From positions 1,000,501 to 1,064,500 of the forward strand of contig NZ_AP024745.1 of NCBI RefSeq assembly GCF_019704555.1: a DNA stretch of 64,000 nucleotides, given 5' to 3'. Source of the stretch: Actinoplanes sp. L3-i22 (GTDB lineage Bacteria; Actinomycetota; Actinomycetes; Mycobacteriales; Micromonosporaceae). Both the position numbers and the translations under genes were made by a program. Each line of letters opens with the position of its first letter. Position 1 is the stretch's first letter. A model generated the notes under the pieces. The model did no database searches. It was not told the origin of the DNA and saw nothing but the letters and a program-made list of their open reading frames with translations. Shown piece by piece: positions 29,236 through 37,578 of this stretch.

Positions 29236-30501
29236 TCAAGCTCCTTTGCGTACGGCCCGGATCGCGCCGGCGCCGAGCACCTCGGCCAGCCGTGGCATGA
29301 CGGCCCGCACCGCCGGTTCGGCCGCGTACCGGTTGAGGTGCCGCCCCGCGTCGAGCAGGTCGGTACGGATGGTGGCCGACCCGAGCCCGGCGCTGTCGTC
29401 CAGGGCCGTCGCCAGCGCGGCGCACCCGTCCTCGACCCGGCCGGTGGCCAGCAGCGCGAGCGCGTACCGCGCGCCGAGCCGGGCCCGGGTGCGGGTGGCC
29501 CAGCGCGGGGTCTGGTTCAGCTGGCCGACCAGGCGCCGCCCGGCCTGTTCGGGGCGGCCCAGGTCGTAGAGGCACCACCCGGTGGCCATGGCGACCGGGT
29601 CGTCGATGGTGGACGTGCCGAGCACCGGCTCGGTGGTGTCGTCGCGCCGGTTCAGCCACCAGGTCGCGGCGCGGTCGAGCGCGTGCCGGCACGCGTCGTA
29701 GTCGCCCTGCAGCGCGTGCCCCTGGGCTTCGCGTTGCGCGGCCAGGCCGAGCACCCGGCCGCCGCAGTTCATGTTCTGCACCCGCCGGGTGAGGCTGACC
29801 GTCTTCGCCCCGTTCCGCTGGTACATCGCGATGTCGGCCCGGCGGATGTCGGCGTACGCCGCGATGTGGTGATCGCCGCCCTCGGCCGCGTACCGCACGG
29901 CCAGCCCGGTCCACCAGAGCGCGTTGTCGTCGTCCCCGGATTCCTGGGCCATCCAGCCGGTGAGCTCCGCGTACCGCCCGGCGAGCAGGAGCAGCCGGGA
30001 TCGGATCGGCTCGGGTGCGGACCGGGCGGTCAGCTGGACGGCCTGGGTCCCGGTGATCAGGACCGGGAGCAGCACGGCCGGCGGCAGGGACTGGGTCATC
30101 CGGCGCAGGCTGTCGAACTGGGCCCGGAAGGTGTCGACCAGGTGGCCGGTGTCCCGGATCGGGCCCGGGGTGGACGGCCACTCGGCGTTGCCGGTGGCGG
30201 CGTCGAAGCGGCCGCGGCCACCGGGGTCGAGCTCGATCAGCCACCGGCCCTCCCGGGTGGGGTCCGCGGCCGGCGGGTCGTCCGGGCCGGCCGGCCGGCC
30301 CGGGGCGAGCGCGGCCAGTTTGCCGTCCGCGTCGAGTTCGGCGTCGCAGAGGCGGGCGAGTTGGCGGCCCGGCACCTTCGTACCGTTCTCGATCTTGCTG
30401 ATGTGGCTCTTGCTGTAGTTCACCGACCGGGCGAACCGGGTCAGCGAGACACCCGCGGCGAGCCTGCGTGACCGCAACTCCGCGCCGAACGACAGGGCCA
30501 T
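29236..30501 (-). CDS. XRE-family HTH regulator with helical repeat (TPR-like) domain
   Basis: 421 residues. An N-terminal Cro/CI-type HTH (FGAELRSRRLAAGVSLTRFA ... YSKSHISKIENGTKVPGRQLARLCD) is followed by about 330 residues of helical repeats rich in Ala, Arg and Leu, a layout common in actinobacterial regulators that sense a ligand or peptide. ATG 30501 follows GAAGGAA. It is transcribed away from the TIR operon across 366 bp and is the obvious candidate to control that operon, though it could be independent. A longer upstream frame exists but has no ribosome site. Confidence 0.85.
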   Translation of the reverse strand: MALSFGAELRSRRLAAGVSLTRFARSVNYSKSHISKIENGTKVPGRQLARLCDAELDADGKLAALAPGRPAGPDDPPAADPTREGRWLIELDPGGRGRFDAATGNAEWPSTPGPIRDTGHLVDTFRAQFDSLRRMTQSLPPAVLLPVLITGTQAVQLTARSAPEPIRSRLLLLAGRYAELTGWMAQESGDDDNALWWTGLAVRYAAEGGDHHIAAYADIRRADIAMYQRNGAKTVSLTRRVQNMNCGGRVLGLAAQREAQGHALQGDYDACRHALDRAATWWLNRRDDTTEPVLGTSTIDDPVAMATGWCLYDLGRPEQAGRRLVGQLNQTPRWATRTRARLGARYALALLATGRVEDGCAALATALDDSAGLGSATIRTDLLDAGRHLNRYAAEPAVRAVMPRLAEVLGAGAIRAVRKGA

Positions 30502-30867
30502 GACGTTCCTTCGAGAGGCGTCCCTAACGGATGGCCGCCCAGAATACAAGCTGGCGACTGATCGAGGCACGTGCTTGATGAAGATCATTTGTCATGGATT
30601 TCAAGAATAAGATTCACAAGTCCGGCCGGAGCTTGGGCGCTGTGCGGTCGTCGCGGCCCGGCCGTCCCGTTCGCCACATTGTGGATCAGCCGTTCGTGCA
30701 GATCGGCTGGTCAGCCCGGGAAATATTTGATCTTCCCGAATGGGGGACGGGAAACGTCTTGCCGCCTCGCGCGGCGCCGTGGAACTCTGTCGACGGCCGA
30801 TATTGGCATTATCTCGCGCTTTCCATGGTGATGTCGCGTGGTTGAAAGCCGCATTGAGGAGAGTCGC
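30502..30867. other. Divergent region between the XRE regulator and the TIR operon
   Basis: 366 bp, visibly richer in A+T than the neighbouring genes. It must hold both promoters. An open frame 30594-30845 (83 codons) has mixed third-base composition and no convincing ribosome site, so I do not call it a gene. Confidence 0.5.
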
Positions 30868-31434
30868 GTGACGGATTTCTTCATCAGCTATCGAACGGCG
30901 GACCAGGCCGTTACCGCCGTTTATCTGAAGCACGTTCTCAGTGAACGGTTCGGCGTCCGCCGGGTGTTCCTGGACAACACCGCGATTCCGCTCGGCGAGC
31001 CCTTCCCGCCGGTTCTCGAGCAGGCGCTGGAGCAGTGCCGGGTGCTGATCGCGCTGATCGGCCCGCGCTGGCTGGCCGCGGACGAGCACGGCCACCGCCG
31101 CGTGGACGACCCGGCCGACTGGGTGCGCCGCGAGGTCACCCGCGCGCTGGAGCGCGGCATCCCGGTGATCCCGCTGCTGGTCGGCGACGCCACGCTGGTC
31201 GCGGCGGAGCTGCCTGCGGAGCTGGCGCCGCTGGCCGAGCGGCAGTACCTGCAGATCCGGCTCCGGGCCCTGGAGCGCGACGTGCAGCCGCTGATCGACC
31301 GGCTCGAGGAGTTGACCGAGCCGGCCGAGGAGCATCCGCGGTCCGGCACGACGCCGGCCGGGCCCGGCGTGAACAACAATTTCTACGGCCGGACCGACGC
31401 CCGGCACAGCACTTTCGGCAATCGATACAACTGA
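30868..31434 (+). CDS. TIR-domain protein with C-terminal FxGxxDARxSxFG tag
   Basis: 188 residues. GTG 30868 has GAGGAGA 5 nt upstream and gives MTDFFISYRTADQAVTAVYL, the classical TIR start (F-I-S-Y). The box RVLIALIGPRWL follows, then DWVRREVTRAL, where Glu89 aligns with the catalytic glutamate of TIR NADases such as SARM1 (W-V-x-x-E-(I/V)). An NADase or signal-producing activity is therefore plausible. After the TIR fold (about 1-150) comes a short linker and the tail NNNFYGRTDARHSTFGNRYN; its F172-G184 pattern recurs near the N-terminus of the next protein. It is the first of four packed genes. Confidence 0.88.
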   Translation: MTDFFISYRTADQAVTAVYLKHVLSERFGVRRVFLDNTAIPLGEPFPPVLEQALEQCRVLIALIGPRWLAADEHGHRRVDDPADWVRREVTRALERGIPVIPLLVGDATLVAAELPAELAPLAERQYLQIRLRALERDVQPLIDRLEELTEPAEEHPRSGTTPAGPGVNNNFYGRTDARHSTFGNRYN

Positions 31435-31463
31435 CGTTCACGGCCGGAATCAGGGGACCGCCG

Positions 31464-33617
31464 ATGTCCGACATCGAGGATCGCACCGAATCGGGCCCGT
31501 CCGGGGTGCGTCCGGAAACCGATGAATCGAAGCCGGTCGGCCCGGAAAAGCCGGCGGCGAACAAAGAGCAGCCGGCCGGTCGAAAGGTCAAGAACCGGGC
31601 CGACGACAATCGCAACGACCAGGCCTCGCATCTGGCGAACCTCAAATTCTCCGGATACGTGGACGCGCGCTACAGCAATTTCGGTGGTCCCGGCGACGGC
31701 GGGAAACCGCACCAGGCAGCCGGCAAGGTGGCCGGGAAACTGCTGCCCCGGCACGTCGCCGAGATCGCCACCCGATATGCGCGCCCGGACTGTTTCGGCG
31801 ACGCGCTCGACCGCTTGCGGAACGAGCACGTGATCGTGCTCGAGGGCAAGCCGGGAACCGGCCGCCGGGCCGGCGCGGTCGCGCTGCTGCACGAGGCCGG
31901 CGCCGCGCCCCTGGTCCTGCTCGCCCCGAACCTGACCCTGGCCGCGCTGGCCGACCGGGAGTACGACGAGGGCTGCGGCTACCTGATCGTCGACCGCTTC
32001 AGCGAGCGCAACGACGCCCTCGCGGAGGTCAACTGGAGCGGCGTCCGGGACCAGGTCCACGAGGCCGGCGCGTACCTGGTGGTCACCACCGGGTCCGGGA
32101 TCCGCGGGGTGTCGCGCGTCGAGTGGACCCGGCCGGCCGCCGACGAGGTGCTGATCGCGCAGCTCATCGGGCGCGACGTCGACGAGGCGACCGCCCGGCG
32201 GACCGTCGGCGAGCTCGCCGGTGACCTGCCCGCCGAGGTCAGCCTCGCCGGGCTGGCCAGCTTCGCCGGGCAGATCGCGGACGGCCGGGATCCGGGCGAG
32301 GCGCTCGCCTCACTGCGCCGCAACGCCGGGCACGAGGTGCGCGCCTGGTTCGCCGAGAACCCCGACGACCGGCAGATCCTGGAGGTCACGGCGCTCTGCT
32401 TCACCCAGCGGGTGGACGTCCGGAGCTTCGAGAACGCGTTCGAGCGGCTGGTCGCGTCGATGTCCAAGCGGCTGCCCGGCAAGTACAAGAAGGTGCTGGC
32501 CAAGCCGGCCGACCGGCCGCTCGCCTCGCGCGGCCGTCGGGTGAACCTGATCGACGTCAAGTCGGTGCAGGCGGACGTCGGCACGGCCAGCATCGTGGTT
32601 TTCAAGGACGACGAGTACTGCCGCTGCGTGCTGGCCGAGCTGTGGCGCACCCAGGACAACGCGTTCTGGGACGGCGTGGCCGAGTGGCTCGACGAGATGG
32701 TGTTCGAGGCCGACAGCCTCCCGGTGGCGAACGGGCTGGCCGCGCTGGCCTGCTCGGCGTTCGAGGAGGTGCACAGCTCGTACCTGCAGACCTGGTCGCA
32801 GGGCTCGATCGGGCTGAACGGGCAGTTCACCGCGATCTACACGCTCTGGTACATGTGCCTGGGCGAGCTGGCGCCGGTGGCGCTGCAGATCGCGGCGGGC
32901 TGGGCGGCCCCGGACCGCAACCTCGACCAGCGGTGGAGCGCGGTGATCGCGTTCAGCGGCAACCTCGGCTGGGCGTTTCCGGTCGAGGCGGTCAACCAGC
33001 TGTGGCGGCACCTGGTCGCCCGCAATTCCGACCTGCAGGCCACCGCGGGCCGGGCGATGGCGCAGCTGTTCGCCGACCTGACCGACGACCCGGAGTACGA
33101 CGCGAAGGCCGTACCGGCTCTGCTGGCGCCGAAGATGCGCAAGTTCGGCCTGAAGGACGGCACCAGCCGGATGCGGGCCGAGGAGCAGAAGCGCTTCCAG
33201 GAACTGGTCATGTCGGTGACCCTCGCGGTGCTCAGTGTCCGGAGCTTCGAGACCGGGCAGCCGGCGGTGATCCGGTACCTGGTCCGGCACCGCGAGGAAC
33301 GGTCGGACCGGCTGCCGATGATCGCCCGGCTCTGGGCCGGCCTGCTCTGCTTCCGCCCGCTCCGGCGCGAGGCGATCGAGGCGCTGCGGACCAGCCTCCG
33401 GGCCCTGCGCGAGCTCAGCGAGACTCCGCGCGAGGACGCCCGGCTGATCGGCGAGGCGCTGTCCGACGCGCTGCCGCCGCACGAGCACGACCACTTCAAA
33501 CGCGACTTCAACCACGTCAATCAGCAACTCAACCGCGGGCGGCGTGATCTCTCCGCCGATGTGCTGCTGGCCTGTATCGACGCCGTCTCCCGCGTTCTGC
33601 CCGAAGGAGCAGCATGA
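31464..33617 (+). CDS. STAND-like protein with degenerate P-loop and helical C-terminal region
   Basis: 717 residues. ATG 31464 follows AGGGGAC. A disordered, charged N-terminus leads to the motif F-S-G-Y-V-D-A-R-Y-S-N-F-G (62-74), shared with the upstream TIR protein. A nucleotide-binding-like core follows: VIVLEGKPGTGRRAGAVALL (Walker A position 128-135 with Arg instead of the usual Lys), a Walker B-like CGYLIVDRFSERN and a VVTTGSGIRG strand resembling a sensor motif. The remaining 400 residues are mostly helical and lack recognisable repeats. I infer a STAND-type switch or scaffold, possibly binding nucleotide weakly or not at all. Its stop overlaps the next start (ATGA). Confidence 0.6.
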   Translation: MSDIEDRTESGPSGVRPETDESKPVGPEKPAANKEQPAGRKVKNRADDNRNDQASHLANLKFSGYVDARYSNFGGPGDGGKPHQAAGKVAGKLLPRHVAEIATRYARPDCFGDALDRLRNEHVIVLEGKPGTGRRAGAVALLHEAGAAPLVLLAPNLTLAALADREYDEGCGYLIVDRFSERNDALAEVNWSGVRDQVHEAGAYLVVTTGSGIRGVSRVEWTRPAADEVLIAQLIGRDVDEATARRTVGELAGDLPAEVSLAGLASFAGQIADGRDPGEALASLRRNAGHEVRAWFAENPDDRQILEVTALCFTQRVDVRSFENAFERLVASMSKRLPGKYKKVLAKPADRPLASRGRRVNLIDVKSVQADVGTASIVVFKDDEYCRCVLAELWRTQDNAFWDGVAEWLDEMVFEADSLPVANGLAALACSAFEEVHSSYLQTWSQGSIGLNGQFTAIYTLWYMCLGELAPVALQIAAGWAAPDRNLDQRWSAVIAFSGNLGWAFPVEAVNQLWRHLVARNSDLQATAGRAMAQLFADLTDDPEYDAKAVPALLAPKMRKFGLKDGTSRMRAEEQKRFQELVMSVTLAVLSVRSFETGQPAVIRYLVRHREERSDRLPMIARLWAGLLCFRPLRREAIEALRTSLRALRELSETPREDARLIGEALSDALPPHEHDHFKRDFNHVNQQLNRGRRDLSADVLLACIDAVSRVLPEGAA

Positions 33618-35095
33618 GCACCGTCACCTACCCGATCACCGTCCGGCGGCGCCTGGAGAAGGCCGAGAAGCGGCGCTGGTTCAGCAAGGCGGAGCGCGGC
33701 GGCGCCGACATGCTGAAGCCGGACGCGCACCACGTGTTGATCTACCGGGTCAACGGCAACTACATCCAGGACAGCGACCGGTTCGGCGGCTCGGACGAGC
33801 GCGTGGTGCAGGCCACCCACGTGAGCATGGTCGACATGCGGCGCAACGCGCCGGTGGTGGTCCGCCTGGAGATCCCGTCGCAGGACGCCGCCGCGTTCGA
33901 GGTGTTCGTGACGTTCACCTGCACGGTGACCGACGCGATCGCGGTGGTGCGCGACGGGGTGGAGGCGCAGCAGGCGCTGTGGAGCCATCTCAAGGCGCAC
34001 AACCGGATCTTCGAGCTCGGGCTGGGGTTCCCGCTGTCCGAGGTCAACCAGGTCCGGCCGATCGTGAGTGCCCAGGTCAAGGCGTACCTGACGATCCGGC
34101 CGCCGATCGTCTCCGGGATGGAGGTGACGATCGCCAGCGTCGAGATGTCCAACCCGGAGGTGGTGGCGAAGTTCGCCACCACGAACCGGGACCGGGACTA
34201 CGAGGTGAAGCTGAAGGAGCTGGAGCTTCAGCACCAGCACCGGATCGCCAGCGGACGTCAGTTCAACGACCACGACCTGGCCAACAGTCAGCTGGACCAC
34301 GACGAGGCGACCCATCTGCGCAAGCGCGGCACCAGCCGGCGCGAGGAGCTCGCCGACACCGTGCACGGGCACGACCTGGACTCGCTCACCCAGCACCACA
34401 CCCGGGAGCAGGAGGCGGCCACCGCGGCGCACCGGCAGGTCCTGGACGGGAACCGGGCGGCGTTCGCCCGCAGCGAGTTCGCGCAGGACATGGAGATGAT
34501 CGGCCAGGACCCGCGGCGGGCGCTGATCGCGGCGTTCGCGGCCGGCCGGATCGAGGCGCCCGAGCTCTCCGACAAGCTGCGCCAGCTCGACGACCAGGAC
34601 CGGCTCGCCCAGATCGAGCAGGCCCACTTCGAGCGGGAGCACACCCTGAAGATCGAGGCGGACAACCGGGCGGACAACCGGGACGAGCGGGAGCGGGCCG
34701 AGCGGGAACGGGCGCGGCAGCACGAGGCGCGGATGAAACAGTCCGAGGAGAGCCGCGCCGAGCGGGCCGCGAAGGCGCAGGCCGAACGCGAGGACCGGAT
34801 CCTCAAGGAGCAGCGCGAGCGGGAGGACCGGCTGCGGAAGGAGCAGGCCGATCAGCTCGCCGAGCAGCAGAGCCGGGAGCAGCAGTACTCGCTGCTGAAG
34901 ATCCTTGCGGCCAACGGGCAGTTCAACAACTCGGACATGCAGAGCGAGCGGATGCTCGCCGAGTTCATGAACGTGCCGGCGCCCGCCGTCGACACCGCGG
35001 AGAAACCGCCGCTGACCAGCCATGCGACCGTGTCGGCCGAGGCCGGCGCGGAGGACTCCGACGACGACCCGGGGCTGCGTGAGGAAGATGTCTGA
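33614..35095 (+). CDS. SPFH/band-7-like coiled-coil protein
   Basis: 493 residues. The N-terminal 200 residues resemble an SPFH domain (RRNAPVVVRLEIPSQDAAAFEVFVTFTCTVTD, then VRPIVSAQVKAYLTIRPPIV), followed by about 230 residues of strongly charged Glu/Arg/Gln-rich helix (for example RDERERAERERARQHEARMK) expected to form a coiled coil, and an acidic tail. No TM or signal peptide is present, so it would assemble on the inner face of the membrane, perhaps with the DUF4407 protein encoded next, or as a soluble oligomer. It overlaps both neighbours (4 nt upstream, 8 nt downstream). Confidence 0.65.
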   Translation: MSTVTYPITVRRRLEKAEKRRWFSKAERGGADMLKPDAHHVLIYRVNGNYIQDSDRFGGSDERVVQATHVSMVDMRRNAPVVVRLEIPSQDAAAFEVFVTFTCTVTDAIAVVRDGVEAQQALWSHLKAHNRIFELGLGFPLSEVNQVRPIVSAQVKAYLTIRPPIVSGMEVTIASVEMSNPEVVAKFATTNRDRDYEVKLKELELQHQHRIASGRQFNDHDLANSQLDHDEATHLRKRGTSRREELADTVHGHDLDSLTQHHTREQEAATAAHRQVLDGNRAAFARSEFAQDMEMIGQDPRRALIAAFAAGRIEAPELSDKLRQLDDQDRLAQIEQAHFEREHTLKIEADNRADNRDERERAERERARQHEARMKQSEESRAERAAKAQAEREDRILKEQREREDRLRKEQADQLAEQQSREQQYSLLKILAANGQFNNSDMQSERMLAEFMNVPAPAVDTAEKPPLTSHATVSAEAGAEDSDDDPGLREEDV

Positions 35096-36437
35096 GTCCG
35101 TCATCACCCGCCCCCGCAGCGGCACCAGCTCCGGCGGCGACGACGACCGGCGGGATGCGCTGCTGCCCGCCCGGCCGCAGCGGGGGATCGGCCGGCAGCT
35201 GCGGCGGATCGCCGGGATCGACGAGCGGCTGCTCGACTGGATCCCGCAGGAACGGCACCGCTACGCCCGGCTCGGCGCGATCATCCTCAACACCGCGCTG
35301 ATGGCGGCGCTGTCGATGAGTGTGCTGCTGGGCAGCGTCGACATCCCGGTCTGGCTGATTCCCCCGGTCGCGTTGATCTGGGGATACCTCATCCTGAGCT
35401 TCGACGGCTGGCTGGTGGCGAGTACCCACGGCGTACTGGGCATGGCGAAGTTGAAGATCTTCCTGCCGCGCCTGGTGATCTCGGTGCTGATGGGGGCGGT
35501 GATCGCCGAGCCGCTGCTGCTCAAGGTGTTCGGGCCGGCCATCCACACCGAGATCAACGCGGAGCGCAAGAACGAGGTCGACGACTACGAGAGCCGGTTG
35601 AAGGACTGCAATCCGGTCGCTCTGGGCGCGGTGATCCCGGACGGCTGCGGCGATTTCCAGCTCAATGTCGCTGACAACCCGGCCGGCGTACGGAATGAGC
35701 TGGCCCTCGCGAGTGACGAGCGGGTCAAGCTGCAGGGCCAGATCGCGAAGATCAACACGGAGCTGACCAAGCGGGAGAACCTGGCCCGCGCGGAGTGCAA
35801 CGGCGACCCCGGCCCGGGACTGTCGAACCGGCGCGGCGAGGGACCGAACTGCCGCCGGGATCGTCAGGAGGCCGACCGCTACCGCGCCTCCAGCGGACTC
35901 GACGCGCGTCAGACCGACCTGATCAAGGTCAACCGCCGGATCGACGCGCTGACCGCTCGGGACGGGACGGCCAGCACCGCCTACGCGGCCGGGCTGAACA
36001 CCGAGATCGAGAAGAAGGTGCAGCAGAAACGGGACGGGCGGGAGCAGATCGGCATCCTCGACGAGGACAAGGCGCTCGGCGCGCTGACCTCGGAGAGCCT
36101 GTTCGTGCTGGTCGGCTCGTGGCTGCTGCGGCTGCTGCTGGTGACGATCGACTGCCTGCCGGTGCTGACCAAGCTGATGAGCCGGCCGACCATGTACGAC
36201 GCGGCGGTCGGCCGGCAGCTGGAGACCAGCGACCGGCTGCACACCAAGACCCTGACCCGGCGCGAGCAGGACGACGCCGGCCGGGTGGACGTCGCGATGC
36301 GCCGCGACGAGCACCGGGTGCGCACCGAGATGGCCGAGATCGAGGACCTCCGGCGGGGCGCGCGCGCCGACCGCGAGGCGGACCTGGACAACCAGATCGA
36401 GGAGCTGGCCGAGCGCCTGCGGAACGCCGGCGGTTAG
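35088..36437 (+). CDS. DUF4407-family membrane protein
   Basis: 449 residues. ATG 35088 lies inside the upstream gene, with GAGGAAG as ribosome site. Three TMs near the N-terminus (about 62-82, 87-105, 126-146), then an extracytoplasmic region of about 190 residues with Cys pairs and coiled-coil character, a fourth TM (LFVLVGSWLLRLLLVTIDCL), and a charged cytoplasmic C-terminal helix. RYARLGAIILNTALMAALSM and WGYLILSFDGWLVAS are typical for DUF4407. Function unknown. The coiled coils here and in the SPFH-like protein suggest a shared membrane assembly. Confidence 0.75.
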   Translation: MSESVITRPRSGTSSGGDDDRRDALLPARPQRGIGRQLRRIAGIDERLLDWIPQERHRYARLGAIILNTALMAALSMSVLLGSVDIPVWLIPPVALIWGYLILSFDGWLVASTHGVLGMAKLKIFLPRLVISVLMGAVIAEPLLLKVFGPAIHTEINAERKNEVDDYESRLKDCNPVALGAVIPDGCGDFQLNVADNPAGVRNELALASDERVKLQGQIAKINTELTKRENLARAECNGDPGPGLSNRRGEGPNCRRDRQEADRYRASSGLDARQTDLIKVNRRIDALTARDGTASTAYAAGLNTEIEKKVQQKRDGREQIGILDEDKALGALTSESLFVLVGSWLLRLLLVTIDCLPVLTKLMSRPTMYDAAVGRQLETSDRLHTKTLTRREQDDAGRVDVAMRRDEHRVRTEMAEIEDLRRGARADREADLDNQIEELAERLRNAGG

Positions 36438-36850
36438 TCGGCTTCGGGTCGCAGGTCCTTCTCCCGGCGGCGCAGCTCCTCCTCGCGGCGGCGGAGGTCG
36501 GCCTCCCAGTTCTTCATGATCTGGTCGTCCTCCTTGCGGGAGGCGGCCAGGCCGCGGAGGAACTCCGGGTCGTCGTCCGGCGCGACCGGGCCGCGGCGGG
36601 GGCGCTGGTCCTCCGGGAAGCCGCCGCCGGGGCGCCACACCGTGCCGTTGCTCAGCTGGACCGCGCGGGCCGGACGGCCGGCGACGAACCAGGCGATCGC
36701 CCCGATCGGGGAGAACAGCAGGATCAGGAAGACCCAGAGGCCGCGGGGGAGTGCGCGGATCGCGAACTCCTCCACCGACAGGCAGTCGATCAGGGCGATG
36801 ACCAGCAGCGCCAGGTCGACCAGCGCGAAGAGTGAGTACAGGCGAAACAC
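36434..36850 (-). CDS. PLDc_N-type small membrane protein
   Basis: 138 residues: two TMs (RLYSLFALVDLALLVIALID and ALPRGLWVFLILLFSPIGAI) followed by WFVAGRP, the layout of the phospholipase D N-terminal-type domain found in small actinobacterial membrane proteins, then a Pro-rich linker and a charged helix (REEELRRREKDL). GTG 36850 is the only suitable start; no clear ribosome site precedes it. Its stop overlaps the convergent DUF4407 gene by 4 nt. The function is unknown. Confidence 0.75.
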   Translation of the reverse strand: MFRLYSLFALVDLALLVIALIDCLSVEEFAIRALPRGLWVFLILLFSPIGAIAWFVAGRPARAVQLSNGTVWRPGGGFPEDQRPRRGPVAPDDDPEFLRGLAASRKEDDQIMKNWEADLRRREEELRRREKDLRPEAD

Positions 36851-37230
36851 CCGGCAGATGATGCCAAAGACGGGGCGTCCGCGCAGCCCCGTCGGCGGTC
36901 CGCGGTGGGGCGTTCGGGGTCGGTACGGCCGCGGGGGTTCCTTCGTACCGAATGAGATTGATGTTGGTTTTCTGGCCCTTGTCGGTTAGCGTCCAAAACG
37001 CGTCGGCGATTTCTGCTCCGCGCTAGGACCATAAGGTTCTTATACAGCGCGTGACCGGTGAGTAACTTGAGTGGTTGCTGGCAATTCCGGCCTCCCCGTT
37101 TTCTGCCCTGCGTCTCCTGTTAACCGGGTGTGTGTGCGCTGTGTACAGAGGCTGTTCAGCGTGTGCATCGCACGCGTGACGATCTAATCCACGGTTCCGC
37201 GTGCTCCCACCCTTCAGGCGAGGCGGAACT
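36851..37230. other. Divergent region upstream of the pst operon
   Basis: 380 bp between the PLDc_N-type gene and the first pst operon gene. It contains the hairpin TCGGTACG/CGTACCGA (36920-36951), copy B of the short intergenic element, and a GC-poorer stretch (37000-37200) that should hold the pst promoter. A run of GT-rich words at about 11-nt steps (37118-37160) is a weak PhoP-box candidate. Confidence 0.5.
36937..36972 (+). repeat. Short intergenic element, copy B
   Basis: GTTCCTTCGTACC, then GAATGAGATTGATGT and TGGTTTTC. It matches 24661-24692 closely apart from a 4-nt insertion. It overlaps a TCGGTACG/CGTACCGA hairpin. Confidence 0.5.
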
Positions 37231-37578
37231 GTGTCTGCGGCGCGTTTCGGATTTCTACCGACCCGATCATCCGACTGGGTCGGCTGGCGACTGCTGACCA
37301 CCAACAACCGTGACCTGGGCCGATCCTCGACCGTCTACCCGGACCACGAGGGAGCCCGGCTCGCGGCGCAGTGGGTGCAGGAGCACGTCGCCGACATGCG
37401 GATCACGCTGGTCCGCAGCAGCTCGATCGGCTGGCGCTGGCGGATGCTGGCCGGGGACACCATCGTCGCGGTCGCCAGCCGGGACTACCACCGCCGGCTG
37501 CAGGCCGAACGCTCCGCCGCCGTGATGCTCACCCTGCTGCCCCGGGCCGAGCCACTCGCCCTCGGCCTGCGGTCATGA
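37231..37578 (+). CDS. Small protein with two YegP/DUF1508-like repeats
   Basis: 115 residues from GTG 37231 (a TTG/GTG choice upstream is less convincing). Two halves read alike: WRLLTTNNRDLGRSSTVYPDHEGA and WRWRMLAGDTIVAVASRDYHRR, resembling the W/F-x-L...G...S...Y repeats of YegP-type small proteins; this is a by-eye assignment. It overlaps pstC by ATGA and so belongs to the phosphate operon, but its role there is unknown. Confidence 0.55.
   Translation: MSAARFGFLPTRSSDWVGWRLLTTNNRDLGRSSTVYPDHEGARLAAQWVQEHVADMRITLVRSSSIGWRWRMLAGDTIVAVASRDYHRRLQAERSAAVMLTLLPRAEPLALGLRS

Noticed and set aside
30594..30845. 83-codon open frame between the XRE regulator and TIR gene
   Set aside because: Mixed third-base composition, no convincing ribosome site, no recognisable motif. 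Possible but unsupported.
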